A DNA stretch of 64,000 bases from Cyprinodon diabolis (Eukaryota > Chordata > Actinopteri > Cyprinodontiformes > Cyprinodontidae): positions 24,166,603-24,230,602 of the forward strand of contig CM060076.1 of NCBI GenBank assembly GCA_030533445.1. The letters are read 5' to 3'. Below the pieces are notes generated by a model. It did not search any database. It had not been told where the DNA came from and was given only the letters and a program-made list of their open reading frames with translations. The translations under genes were made by a program, and so were the position numbers. This document shows, in pieces, positions 1 to 57,149 of this stretch; position 1 is the first letter of the stretch, and each line of letters starts with the position of its first letter.

Positions 1-572
1 GGCACGCCCTGTAACTTTTGGCCACAAGGGGCACTAGACCCTTAACTGCCCATATTTTGTTTCTACTAAACATGGAAAATAATAACAGAGATATATGAGT
101 GCATACTAGGAGCAAAGTGTTTACTTACCAGTCTAAAAATGACGTTGAGAAAAGAGAATCAGTTTTACATCTGGCTTCTTTTTTTCAGCCTGCGCCGACA
201 AACTAATTATTTTCCAAGATATACTCTTGTTTTTTTCCTTAGGCACAATCCCTTTCACGTTTTCTCTTTTTAACCTCCTTAGGAGTTTTAAACTTTTTCC
301 TTTCCTCAGTCATGACCAGTAGTTGAGCAGGCAGGAAAATAGTAGAGCAAAAGCCTTAGCTCTATGACTATATAACAGCCTGGGGCCATAAAGCGATACG
401 TTCTTCCAGGTCACATGACCTGGCCAACGACGGTGCATCTTCTCACAGTATTTCAAGAGGGTAGCACCACTTGATAGTGTCAAGCACTGTATGTTGGCTG
501 GAGGAACCATTTAAAATACCTCATATGTGTCAACTCTTTAGGTCACTAAGTCTGCGGTGTGGCTTTAAGGGT
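1..572 (-). repeat. dispersed element with terminal repeats, copy A (vps18 intron)
   Basis: The reverse complement of this stretch aligns along its length with 52072-52550 plus 53735-53783 on the other strand. The ends are inverted: base 1 begins GGCACGCCCTGTAACTTTTGG, cut by the window edge, and the far end near 571 reads, on the minus strand, TTAAAGCCACACCGCAGAC. This is a non-autonomous DNA-transposon layout. On the minus strand it has an ATG at 313-311 opening a short Lys/Arg-rich peptide (MTEERKKFK...) that soon meets a stop. It also holds a perfect 18-bp palindrome at 406-423. The family name is unknown to me. The copy lies in the intron before the penultimate vps18 exon. Confidence 0.7.
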
Positions 573-918
573 TTGTATTTCCGCTGCTGTTTGCGAGCCC
601 TAAAGCAGCCATTAGTTTCAGGTTCCTAGTAACATTATTTTAAAGACTGGAAAACAGACGTGTAATACAACTAAACAGGATCTGTTTTTTAATGCTTATA
701 TCATTGCAAAGAGTAAAAAAAGTATATCCATATAGCAACAAAATTCAAAGTCTGCAATACTTTCTTTATATGCTGTAAACAAGAAAGCTATTTAGAAAGA
801 TTGCCAGCCTGTTTAGGGTGAGACTTGCAAACAGAGCAAAGTGTATTCAGGCATCCTGTTTATGGTCTTTAAAAACAAAAAAATAAATCACAAAATTGAA
901 TATATTTCTTTATTTCAG
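573..918 (+). other. vps18 intron, remainder
   Basis: AT-rich intron sequence between the repeat and the acceptor TTTATTTCAG that ends at 918. I see no gene or recognisable element in it. Confidence 0.6.
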
Positions 919-1617
919 GAGGCAATCTGCAGTTCCCTGGAGGAGTACAACAAGCACATTGAGGAGCTGAAGCAGGAAATGGAGGAGGCAACAGAGAGCG
1001 CTAAACGAATCAGGGAAGACATCCAGGAAATGAGGAATAAGTATGGTGTTGTGGATTCCCAAGAAAAGTGTGCGGCGTGTGACTTCCCGTTACTCAACAG
1101 GCCCTTCTATTTGTTTCTGTGTGGTCACATGTTCCATAACGACTGCCTGTTTCAGGTAGAGTGCTTTTCAAAACTTCCAAGATATAATAATCCTGTAGCA
1201 AAAAGGCTTTATGAGCCAAACTCAAATATTTCTGTAGTAATTTTAACAAATAACAATTCTCAAGCAGCCATGGCTCAATAGATTTTCTCATTGTGATTAT
1301 ATTGTTTTTCTTCCATGAAGGAAGTGACCCCTCACCTGTCAGCCTTTAAGCAGAATCGCCTGGAAGAGCTCCAGAAAAAGCTTGGTGCTACAACACCTTC
1401 TTCTAAATCCCGCAACCGCCTGGCACCCAAGGAGGAGGGGGACACAGCCAGTCTGGGAAAGGGCATGGGGGCAACGAGTCGTGAGCAGATAGTATCCGAC
1501 ATCGATGACATTGTTGCGTCCGAGTGCGCATACTGTGGCGAACTGATGATCAAATCCATCGACAAGCCTTTCATTGATCCACAGAAATTTGAACAAGACA
1601 AATCCAGCTGGCTGTGA
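919..1617 (+). CDS. vps18: VPS18, last two coding exons (partial)
   Basis: VPS18 is a core subunit of the HOPS and CORVET tethering complexes on late and early endosomes and lysosomes. Two exons are present: 919-1155 (acceptor TTTCAG, donor CAG|GTAGAG) and 1321-1617 (acceptor CATGAAG, stop TGA 1615-1617). The first opens with EAICSSLEEYNKHIEEL, a coiled coil, and enters the C-terminal RING-like domain with KCAACDF, the CGHMFHNDC core and DCLFQ. The second finishes it with CAYCGELMIKS and ends FIDPQKFEQDKSSWL, which matches the family C-terminus as I remember it. All zinc ligands are present and the join keeps frame. Everything upstream (beta-propeller, clathrin-repeat solenoid) lies outside the window. 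Reading through the donor gives a longer open frame to 1281, which I reject because it lacks the second zinc half. Confidence 0.95.
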
Positions 1618-2040
1618 AGACACTGGTATGGTAACATCAAAGCAAACTGCATTTTTATGTCTGTTTTAAGAACAAGGAAGCCAATAAAAACAGATTCTTG
1701 CCTGTTGGTAGTGCCTATTCTGATGCACAGAATCCTTATTTTGCTGTCAGTTTGTGAACCTGATGGAAAACCTTTGCACTTTGTACAGAAGTATTTAATG
1801 AGCTACTGTCATGAACAGACTGTTATTCAAGACAGTTTAATATGAAATATTTGCAGTACATAATTAACATACATGTCTGATAATAGCTGTGACTGTCACC
1901 ACACAATACCAGTTTGAACTTAGTTGATTATTTGCCACTAGATACCATAACATCCACATTAATTTGTGTGTTTTGTCTCTCTGGTCTGATTTCATTTACT
2001 ATTAAATGACTGGAAAATAAACAACTACTTCATATTAAAG
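1618..2040 (+). other. vps18: vps18 3' UTR
   Basis: Non-coding sequence after the stop. AATAAA occurs at 1683-1688 and 2016-2021. The second is followed by a TTTTTTTGGG/GTGTGT-type stretch at about 2042-2075 that could serve as a downstream element, so cleavage near 2035-2040 is likely. The first signal could give a short alternative 3' UTR. Confidence 0.6.
2016..2021 (+). terminator. vps18: vps18 polyadenylation signal
   Basis: Canonical AATAAA about 400 bp after the stop codon, followed within 30-60 bp by T- and GT-rich sequence. Confidence 0.6.
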
Positions 2041-2502
2041 CCTTTTTTTGGGATTGTATTGTTCTTTGGTGTGTATATGGTAAAAAAAAAATCAGTTTTA
2101 AAATATTAAACGGAGTAATTTTAGAGATGAGATTACATAGCGGAATTGATACACATTAAAAACTTAAGAAGGCAAACTTTGGAGATGTTTAAGAACAGCC
2201 TAATGAAAAGTAAAATAAGGTAGAAATCAAACAAGTGCTAGGTTATGGGTGTGATGGCATTTGAATTGGGTTCAATCAAATATCTAGTAACATTTGAGGA
2301 AAAAAACACCCTAAGTTAATGGTTACAGAAGGTTAGAGCTGTGCAAAGGTTAATTAATTGTTCATTAGTTTCAAAGAAAATAGTGCAGATTAATTGTATT
2401 TAAAGGTGTTTTTATATTTGGATCCAATTGTTAAAAAAAGTCATAATATTGTAGTTATATATTTATAATGAACTCTACTTAATTATATTACTTCTCCAAG
2501 AC
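2041..2502. other. vps18-ino80 intergenic, first part
   Basis: AT-rich sequence with no recognisable gene or repeat boundary, running up to the start of the hAT-like element at 2503. Confidence 0.5.
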
Positions 2503-2616
2503 CAGTGGTGGAAAAAAACAAAGTACATTTACTTGATTACTGTACTTTATTACTTTTTTATATATGTTTACTTGAGTACCTTTTTGGGGGGTGCTAAAAA
2601 CTTCCAGTCCACTATA

Positions 2617-4226
2617 CAGGTGCTGGTCATAAAATTAGAATATCATGAAAAAGTAGATTGATTTCAGTAATTCCATTTAAAAAGTGAAACTTGTATATTA
2701 TATTCATACATTACATACAAACTCATATATTTCAGATGTTTATTTTGTTTAATTTTGATGATTACAAATGACAACAAATGAAAATCTCAAATTCATCATA
2801 TCAGAAAATTAGAATATTGTGAAAAGGTTCAAAATTGATGGCCCCTGGTGCCACACTCTAATCAGCTAATTAACTCAAACCACCTGCAAAAGCCTTTAAA
2901 TGGTCTTTCAGTCTAGTTCTATAGGCTACACAATCATGGGGAAGACTGCTGACTTGACAGTTGTCCAAAAGACGACCATCGACACCTTGCACAAGGAGGG
3001 CAAGACACAAAAGGTCATCGCTAAAGAGGCTGGCTGTTCACAGAGCTCAGTGTCCAAGCACATTAATAGAGAGGCGAAGGGAAGGAAAAGATGTGGTCGA
3101 AAAAAGTGTACAAGCAAGAGAGATAACCGCACCCTGGAGAGGATTGTGAAACAAAACCCATTCAAAAATGTGGGGGAGATTCACAAAGAGTGGACTGCAG
3201 CTGGAGTGAGTGCTTCAAGAACCACCACACACAGACGTATGAAAGACATGGGTTTCTGCTGTCGCATTCCTTGTGTCAAGCCACTCTTGAACCACAGACA
3301 GCGTCAGAAGCGTCTTGCCTGGGCTAAAGAGAAACAGGACTGGACTGCTGGTGAGTGGTCCAAAGTCATGTTCTCTGATGAAAGTAAATTTTGCATTTCC
3401 TTTGGAAATCAAGGTCCCAGAGTCTGGAGGAAAAGAAGAGAGGCACTTCATCCACGTTGCTTGAAGTCCAGTGTAAAGTTTCCAGTCAGTGATGGTTTGG
3501 GGTGCCATGTCATCTGCTGGTGTTGGTCCATTGTGTTTTCTGAGGTCCAGGGTCAACGCAGCCACATACCAGGAAGTTTTAGAGCACTTCATGCTTCCTG
3601 CAGCTGACCAACTTTTTGGAGATGCAGATTTCATTTTCCAACAGGACTTGGCACCTGCACACAGTGCCAAAGCTACCAGTACCTGGTTGAAGGACCATGG
3701 TATCCCTGTTCTTAATTGGCCAGCAAACTCTCCTGACCTTAACCCCATAGAAAATCTATGGGGTATTGTGAAGAAGAAGATGCAATACACCAGACCCAAC
3801 AATTCAGAAGAGCTAAAAGCCACTATTAGAGCAACCTGGGCTATCATAACACCTGAGCAGTGCCACAGACTGATCGACTCCATGCCACGCCGCATTGCTG
3901 CAGTAATACAGGCCAAAGGAGGCCCAACTAAATACTGAGTGCTGTACATGCTCATACTTTTCATGTTCATACTTTTCAGTTGGCCAACATTTCTATAAAT
4001 CCTTTGTTTTTATTGGTCTTCAGTAATATTCTAATTTTCTGATATGATGAATTTGAGATTTTCATTTGTTGTCATTTGTAATCATCAAAATTAAACAAAA
4101 TAAACATCTGAAATATATGAGTTTGTATGTAATGTATGAATATAATATACAAGTTTCACTTTTTAAATGGAATTACTGAAATCCATCTACTTTTTCATGA
4201 TATTCTAATTTTATGACCAGCACCTG
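2617..4226 (+). mobile_element. Tc1/mariner transposon, copy 1 (1610 bp, inactive)
   Basis: Inverted repeats of about 202 bp (2617-2818 and 4025-4226) begin CAGGTGCTGGTCATAAAATT and are flanked by TA at 2615-2616 and 4227-4228. Each arm holds two direct repeats of AAAATTAGAATAT, one near the tip (2631-2643) and one at the inner end (2805-2817), the IR/DR plan known from Sleeping Beauty-type elements. The element is almost identical to the one at 29808-31419. Only a handful of single-base differences and one 2-bp length difference separate them, so both are recent. Confidence 0.95.
2936..3938 (+). pseudogene. Tc1 transposase broken by a 2-bp deletion
   Basis: Starts MGKTADLTVVQK with a paired-like helix-turn-helix (KTQKVIAKEAGCSQSSVSKH), then the catalytic core: first Asp in VMFSDESKF, second in FQQDLAPAHS, and Glu in [12 protein letters not shown], with 34 residues between the last two (DD34E). 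The frame breaks near 3484. This copy reads TTTCCAGTCAGTG where the sister copy (about 30550, opposite strand) reads TTTCCACAGTCAGTG. The lost AC shifts the frame and separates the first Asp from the rest, so this copy cannot make a working enzyme. An upstream in-frame ATG at 2900 exists. I prefer 2936 because it begins the usual family N-terminus. Confidence 0.93.
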
Positions 4227-4980
4227 TATTTAGAGGAAACTACTAGTTACTTCTTCCCTTTAGCTCAGCTTAGCTTTGAAAATCCACTGTTGCTTTTTTT
4301 TTTTTTTTTAAATGCAATTTCAACATAACAGCCGCCCTTTGGACTAAATTTGGACACCACTCTTTTAGAGATTTGTGTGAAATTCCGCAAATTTGGGAAA
4401 CTCATGCAGATATCCATAGTTAATAGAATCTTAAGGCGTGAGTTGTTGCGAGGTGGCCAAGTTTGTTCAGTAATGTGAGTTCTCACATCAGAGTTGTAGT
4501 TTCTTTGTGGTAATAGATTCAAAACTAAACCTCTGTTCCATAGTGAATGGATGATGAGAATCAAGACACACATTTTTTTTATTTTTGATGTGTTTTTGAA
4601 TAAGAAATAATAATCGAAATAGCTGTCCTTATATTTGTGGTATTTTGATGCTGAAGTTCTTTACAAATGGTGTAGAATTGGTAGCAGATTGGTTCTACGG
4701 GTTAATACATCAAATGGTTTCTGAAAGTTACAAGGTTCTTTTAAAATTACTGCGAAAATTTTGCAGAAATATACTGATATTAGAACATTTTATTTTTGAA
4801 TACTTTAGTACTTTTAAAAGACATGTATTTTGAATAGTTTATTTCAAAAGTGAGTACTTCAATACTTTAACTTCAGTAGATGTTTTACCAAGTAACCTTT
4901 ACTTGTACTTGTTTAAGAATTAACTATGAGTATCAATACTTTTACTCAAGTACTACTGTTGAGTACTTCGTCCACCACTG

Positions 4981-5640
4981 TCTGAGACATCCAGTTCATT
5001 TGTATACTGCTTTTAAACATTACAGTATCGCGTGTTTCCAGCTTGTTTTTGTAAAAAAATATCCAACTAGTGTAATTCGGGAGATATTTAAAATCCTTTT
5101 AAACAGTTGTAGCATTTCTACACCACATAAAGAAGTATCCACCTAGTAGTAGATAACTTTAGTCTCATTTTAAATGGTGGTCTAAATTTGGGTAATGTTA
5201 ACTTATAATATTTCTGGTCTTTATCTAAAAAAATATGTCTGTTTTGAACATTTATTTTCATTATTGTTTTCACCTCAGATATGTTCTTGAAATTATTGAA
5301 CTGTAATGCACAGTTACAGCTTTTTTGCATAATGTTATTATTTAGTTCAGCACCACTGTCCTGTCTGTATTTAAACTTAAGATCTTAAAACAATTATTTA
5401 GGGAATTTATAGACAAACATGCATCCAGTCAACCAATATTGTCTCAACAATATAATAATTATGTGAGTGTTTTCTGGCAACAAACGCAGTTGGTGAAATC
5501 AAAATAATCATTCAGGGCATTTACTTTATTACAAATGTGTTAAAGGTGTAAAATATTATAGAATAAAATAGTAAACATTATGTCAGACGAATAAACAGAT
5601 ATGAGTTTAGGTTTAACTTCTTCCAAGAAATTCTTGTAAT
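4981..5640. other. vps18-ino80 intergenic, second part
   Basis: AT-rich sequence. I see no gene, no inverted ends and no tandem array. Confidence 0.5.
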
Positions 5641-6121
5641 AAACTCCTTGAACATTGTGGCTGCCTCACTTTACCAAAAACGGAGTTCCCTTTTGATGAC
5701 GTAAAACGTAGTTCGGTAATCTTCGTAAAAGGCAGACTCTATCAATCGAAATCGGGAATTCATCGTTGTATCTGTATTGTTCGTATTTAAGCGACCCGAG
5801 GAGTAATATGTGAACTCAGTATTATATTTTTTACCAATATATAAATATTATCACAATTCTTGTTGGCCGTGTCGCCTTAAAGATGCCAGTTGAATCGATT
5901 CTTTCCATCTGGAATTGATTAATACGCCTGCTCGTTGATGTAACCTGGCCATGGCGTCGTATCTCTGCTCTCTCAGTAACAGAAAGTGGCCGCCTCTCTG
6001 CTGCTGCTGCCGACTCAAAGCTCACAGACTCGCTCGGTGCCCCAAACCGCCATTTTGGAGTGAGAGAACCGAGAGTCGGCAGCAGCGACGAGAGGGACCA
6101 GAGGGGGGACACGGGGCTGAG
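5641..6121 (+). promoter_or_regulatory. ino80: ino80 promoter and noncoding exon 1
   Basis: GC and CpG content rises sharply compared with both sides. There is a CRE-like TGACGTAA at 5697-5704 and a strong YY1-type motif CCGCCATTTTG at 6047-6057. A good donor, CTGAG|GTGAGAGAG, sits at 6121/6122, so a 5' UTR exon ending at 6121 is likely. The coding start is only in the next exon, as in the mammalian gene. I cannot place the transcription start; about 5950-6050 is a guess. ATGs at 5952, 6146 and 6170 are in poor or short frames and do not lead into INO80 sequence. Confidence 0.6.
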
Positions 6122-6781
6122 GTGAGAGAGTCGGCGGTGGTTGTTATGGCGAAGGAGCAATGGGGAAGATGGCCAGCAGGGAGAAAGAATTAAAGAGATG
6201 GGGACCGTGCATTCACCAGGCAGCCGAGCCTCTGCTGTTACCCACTGCGAGGGTACGAGAGGCGTTGGCGGAGGGGCCTCGGTGCCGTAGCACCAAGCAA
6301 ACCAACAAATAATAATTAAAGTGTTATATCTTTATAGATCGTTTAGGCTGGGAGGTGGTGGCCTTAAAGAGACAGAGTCAGTTTGAATACCACATTTATG
6401 GCGTGAGACGATGTCTGCTAGGGCGCCTTAGTTTCTGACGAGCTAACAAGCTAGCATTACAGGTAATAATAAACCGAGTTTACAGTGTTTTAGCGGACTC
6501 TGTGTTCCCTTTGCAACTGGTGGCTACTGATTGTACCCACCGACAATGACTTGATTATTAGGGCTGGTAAAATAAGCAGCTGTCAGCGCATGTGTGCAGC
6601 AGCACCTTGACCCCTTTCTATCAGAGATCGGGGCTAGCTAACGGTCGTGAGCTTGTATGCTAGCCACGCAAGGTTAGCTAGCCACAGGAGCCCTCCAACA
6701 GCACTAGCTTTGATGTGCTTCTTGAACAATCATGATGATTATGAAAAAAAAAAATTACAAATATATCCCAGTCCAAAAAAA

Positions 6782-6802
6782 TTATATATATATATATATA
6801 TA
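6782..6802. repeat. (TA)n microsatellite
   Basis: About ten uninterrupted TA units in intron 1. Confidence 0.9.
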
Positions 6803-7139
6803 ACATTATTATTTACAATATCCCTGCAATGTTTTAGTATTTTGAGGCATGTACTTTCTAAAAAGTTGTTTTAATTATGTCCATCATTGTGCATTTTCCA
6901 GTAAATACATTATAAAGGTAACTTATGTTGTTTATCGTAATCGGTTAAGCTCTTGAACCTACATCACCAAGTTCTTAAAAGTCCTAAAATATAATTACTA
7001 CTATTATTACTCTTTAATACAATCAGTGCCTCAAACAGAAACTGCTATTTAACATCAATGATCCCTTTATCAAATAGATTACTTTAAATGATCCATTACA
7101 TCAGATTAACTTTACAGCTTAACAATAAGGGGTAGTAGT

Positions 7140-7210
7140 AGGATTAGAATAGAAAATCCCTTTATTGTCCCACAATGGGGAAATTGTAGTTTTACAGCAG
7201 CAAAAGATTA
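7140..7210. repeat. retroposon-tail-like repeat
   Basis: GATTAGAATAG...TTTATTGTCCCACAATGGGGAAATT resembles the 3' tail shared by many teleost LINE/SINE copies, and also the insert at 24790-24868 and the start of 61985-62190. Its boundaries are not clear. Confidence 0.5.
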
Positions 7211-7998
7211 TAGCAAACGTAGTCACAAAAATGTGGACCAAAAAAAGTGTTACAAAATAACAGAATGAGTGACAAAAGTAGAAAAAAAAAGAAACAAAAA
7301 TGCTCTACTGTACAGTGTTTTTACAATATATATGTATCTGGAGAGTAAAAAAATCAATATACAGCTGTGGAAATTTCGACTTGAAAAATAATATTTATAT
7401 TATATTATTATATGTTTATAAAATTTTCCAGTAATGTATATGTGAAAATAGCAGCAAACACCAGAGATGTGCAAAAATGACAGCAGCGTGTTATTTAACT
7501 GACTAAGACAGACACTGTGGAAATAAGCATGATTGCGTCAGTCAATGATAGAGCTACTTTTCTTAAAATAATGGCAATATTTTCTATTTGGCTTGTTCAT
7601 TGGACTTTTATTTACCTATCCCTTTCCAGAAGTTGAAATACATTTGACATGTGACTTCTTAGAATTAGAAGGGGAGAATTCTCCAATGTGAGATCAATAC
7701 AAGTTCAGTTATTATTATTAATAATTATTATTATTAGAGAGACGGATCACTGTGTACATTGAGCACATCAGAAAGTGATTGGATTTATTCTCTTACAGGC
7801 TCTTTCACCTTTGTGAGGTCATTTGTGTTGAAGTTAGGAGGAATGCCATTCCTCACCCTTACGGTAACAACACTCTGGGTTCTCATGAATAAAGTGTCTT
7901 TTTTTTTTTTTTACAATATTCAGTGTCGTGGAATCTCATTATTTATGGATTTCTTCAGTAACAGGTTCTGCCCTGTTGGGCGTAGGAGTCAGTGCCAA

Positions 7999-54750
<46,752 letters not shown>

Positions 54751-55920
54751 TGCACGCACAAACTGATTCCTAAACCTGCTGCTCACTGTGAATCCCACCA
54801 ATGCTTAATGGCTAAGCTAACAAAGAGAGTGCAGTATTTGTACCCATTTCCTGGAAGACAACACTCAGAAACTTAATGCGCACACATCAATCTGGTGGTC
54901 TGACACTGGCAGCCCACTCCTCTTATGTTCCAGTTTATTTTCAATGTATATGAGTTAGCTGACAATGTTGGCCTCAAGTGTTTTTGTCAGGGTTGCAGGA
55001 GCATTTCAAACTGCTTTAACGAGAGGATCAGTGTCGTCGCGTTGACTGATCTGAAGCCACAAATGGCTTCTTCCATTGGATCTCTTTGACAAGATGGGGA
55101 TGTTAAACGTCTGTCACTGAGCCGCGTCTTCCATTTTTTGGTGTTAACTAGTCTCATAGATAAATGTGCACTAGGTTATTTAATTGTTTTGTAGATGTGT
55201 AAGCTCAGTTTAAAGCTGTGCAGGAATCAGAATTTCCCAGAGCCTAATGTTAACGCCCCCTCCACAGTCTGTTAGCTAACAGTAGAGCTAAAGCTTTTCT
55301 ACAAAAGCCCTTATTTTTCTAACAGATTTAAATCGATGAACTAACACGGTGACGAACATTTTTCCAGTATTGCAATTCACTTGAAAATATTTTTGCCCAA
55401 AGCAAAAAAAAAAAAAAAAAAAAGATATAAAAAAAAAAAAATCTATATTCCAATTTGAAATGTGCTGGTTGACTCAGCTCTGCTGCTAACAATTAAATTA
55501 CTGATTGAGATTATTTGGTAATTTGCTTATATAAGTTATTTTATTTTTCGCATTAAAAAATGGGGAGTTTATTGATTGTGATAGAGGTCACATGTGCAAC
55601 TATAAAATGTGAAATGAGTCGCTGTTTTTACTTTTCGTGAGTTATGCGTGATGAGAGGTTCGTGGATTTCTGTATGTTTTCGAATAAAAACAAACAAGGT
55701 TGGCATCAGTGTCCCTACTTGAGCACTACATCCGTTCTAGGTTTGTATTCCTGTTTATATTGCGATGAGAACTGAAAGCTCTATATTTGATGTAAATAAA
55801 GAGGAGAGCGACGTTGTGGCTCTTCTCTCTCATTCGCCTGTTTTATTTTTATAGATTGGGTACATGTGAAGAAATGGGTCGGCTGTTTTAACTCGGAGGT
55901 GTAAGGTGAAAAAATAAAGG
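54751..55920 (+). other. ino80: ino80 3' UTR
   Basis: Non-coding sequence after the stop, with an A-rich block (55399-55440) and three AATAAA signals at 55683-55688, 55795-55800 and 55913-55918. T/GT-rich sequence follows the last two. Alternative polyadenylation is possible, and I cannot choose between them. Confidence 0.55.
55795..55800 (+). terminator. ino80: candidate ino80 polyadenylation signal
   Basis: AATAAA in GATGTAAATAAAGAGG. Alternatives are 55683-55688 and 55913-55918. Confidence 0.45.
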
Positions 55921-57149
55921 TGCTTGATTTCAATCTTTTTGTTGTATGACTGCTACTGATTTTGTTATCATACAAAGAATCTGATGTAAAAGTTACAGTT
56001 GTAACCACATTTGAATTAGGGAATGCCATTTATTTCTCTCCTGTTGCATAAAAGCAGAGAAAAATCTGTTTTTAAGGGCTCAGCAACACCCCCTAAAGTG
56101 TGCCTCTTTGCACCATGACTTCTGGACCTTTTCATATTAAAATCTCCTATTTTTGTCCTGGAGCTCCCTCCCCAGCAAGGTTTCCTCAACCTTTTTTTCT
56201 TTAAATTTCATGGTTTTCCTAAATCAAATCATCTTAAACAAGCAGGATGCCATTTTAGAATGCAGATAGAGGATTTTACATAAAATAGATGTAAAATTAC
56301 AAGCATAGAGAGTAAACAAGCAAATCAAATTAATGTGGATGTGACCAAAGTAATTCCATAGCAACAGTGTCAACAACACCTTATTAAAAGTTGCTTCGAT
56401 AGAACAGCTCAATCACTCTTAAGCTACAACTCCTTGGCAGGAATTTTGGGGCTAATATATGATATCTTTGAGGAATCCTTTTGAATATGGGCCCAGACAG
56501 ATATTAATTTCTGTCTTTATTTGTTCATTTTTTATGGTGCATTTGCAGAAATGGCTTCTTCCTGTGTGAGTGGCATTTCAGCCCTTGTTACAGGAGTCAT
56601 TACAAAGTGTAGTGGCTCTCAAGGTAATTGCAGCGAGAGGGAGGTTGTTGATGCACAAACCTTATAAACCAATGGGTGAACCGCTGACCTGGTGGATGAT
56701 GGACTTCTTTTTGCTTTTGTTCTGGGTTTGATATGCACATCCTGTTTATCTCTGAGACACAAAACCTATTTTTTCCTGAACTAAATGATGGCTCAACTTC
56801 CCTATGGTGTTCATTCTTGTCTTTAACTGCAAGAGCCGTTCCAAAATCCAGATGTGTTAAATTAGAATTAATTTAATTAATTAATTAATTAATTTAATTA
56901 ATCAATCTGTAATATTTTTAACTCCTCTCCCTTCCACTCCCTTCAACTCTCTATCTCTCTCAAAGGGAAGACTCAACACATTCTAGATCTGAATAAATGA
57001 CGTATTCTAATTGAATGCTTTGTACAGAGTTGAATGTGCTGACAGCAAAATCGTGCAAAAATCATATTAACCATGGAGGCCTGGATTTGGATTCACACAA
57101 ACAAAGTGGATAAACACACAGGATAACCCAAGTTTGATGTAATGTCTTT
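55921..57149. other. ino80-chac1 intergenic, first part
   Basis: AT-rich, with a (TTAA)n-type run at 56868-56902. No gene seen. Confidence 0.5.
56868..56902. repeat. (TTAA)n simple repeat
   Basis: ATTAATTTAATTAATTAATTAATTAA and similar, self-complementary. Confidence 0.85.

Larger units (their letters stand above)
2503..4980. mobile_element. hAT-like non-autonomous element, split by a Tc1 insertion
   Basis: The ends are inverted: CAGTGGTGGAAAAAA at 2503 and ...CGTCCACCACTG ending at 4980. Just inside both ends are repeated AGTACnnTTACT words (for example 2523-2577 and 4851-4965), typical of a very common teleost repeat. The flanks 2495-2502 (TCCAAGAC) and 4981-4988 (TCTGAGAC) match at 6 of 8 bases, as expected for an old 8-bp target duplication of the hAT type. 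I see no transposase of its own. The middle is occupied by a younger Tc1 element (2617-4226), so the original element was about 870 bp. Confidence 0.7.
6122..7998 (+). other. ino80: ino80 intron 1 and 5' edge of exon 2
   Basis: AT-rich intron with a TA dinucleotide run (6782-6802) and a LINE/SINE-tail-like segment (about 7140-7210). The acceptor for coding exon 2 is ambiguous. CAG at 7921-7923 has the best pyrimidine tract, TTCTTCAG at 7951-7958 and AACAG at 7960-7964 are also possible. All lie 5' of the start codon, so the protein is unaffected. Confidence 0.5.

Noticed and set aside
16..36. CTCF-like GGCCACAAGGGGCACTAG in the repeat end
   Set aside because: One G short of the core spacing in both copies; a better match, CCAGTAGGTGGCA at 25434-25446, is also only a single motif without support.
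841..1281. 146-codon frame through the penultimate vps18 exon
   Set aside because: It runs through the acceptor upstream and the donor at 1156; the spliced reading restores the second half of the RING.
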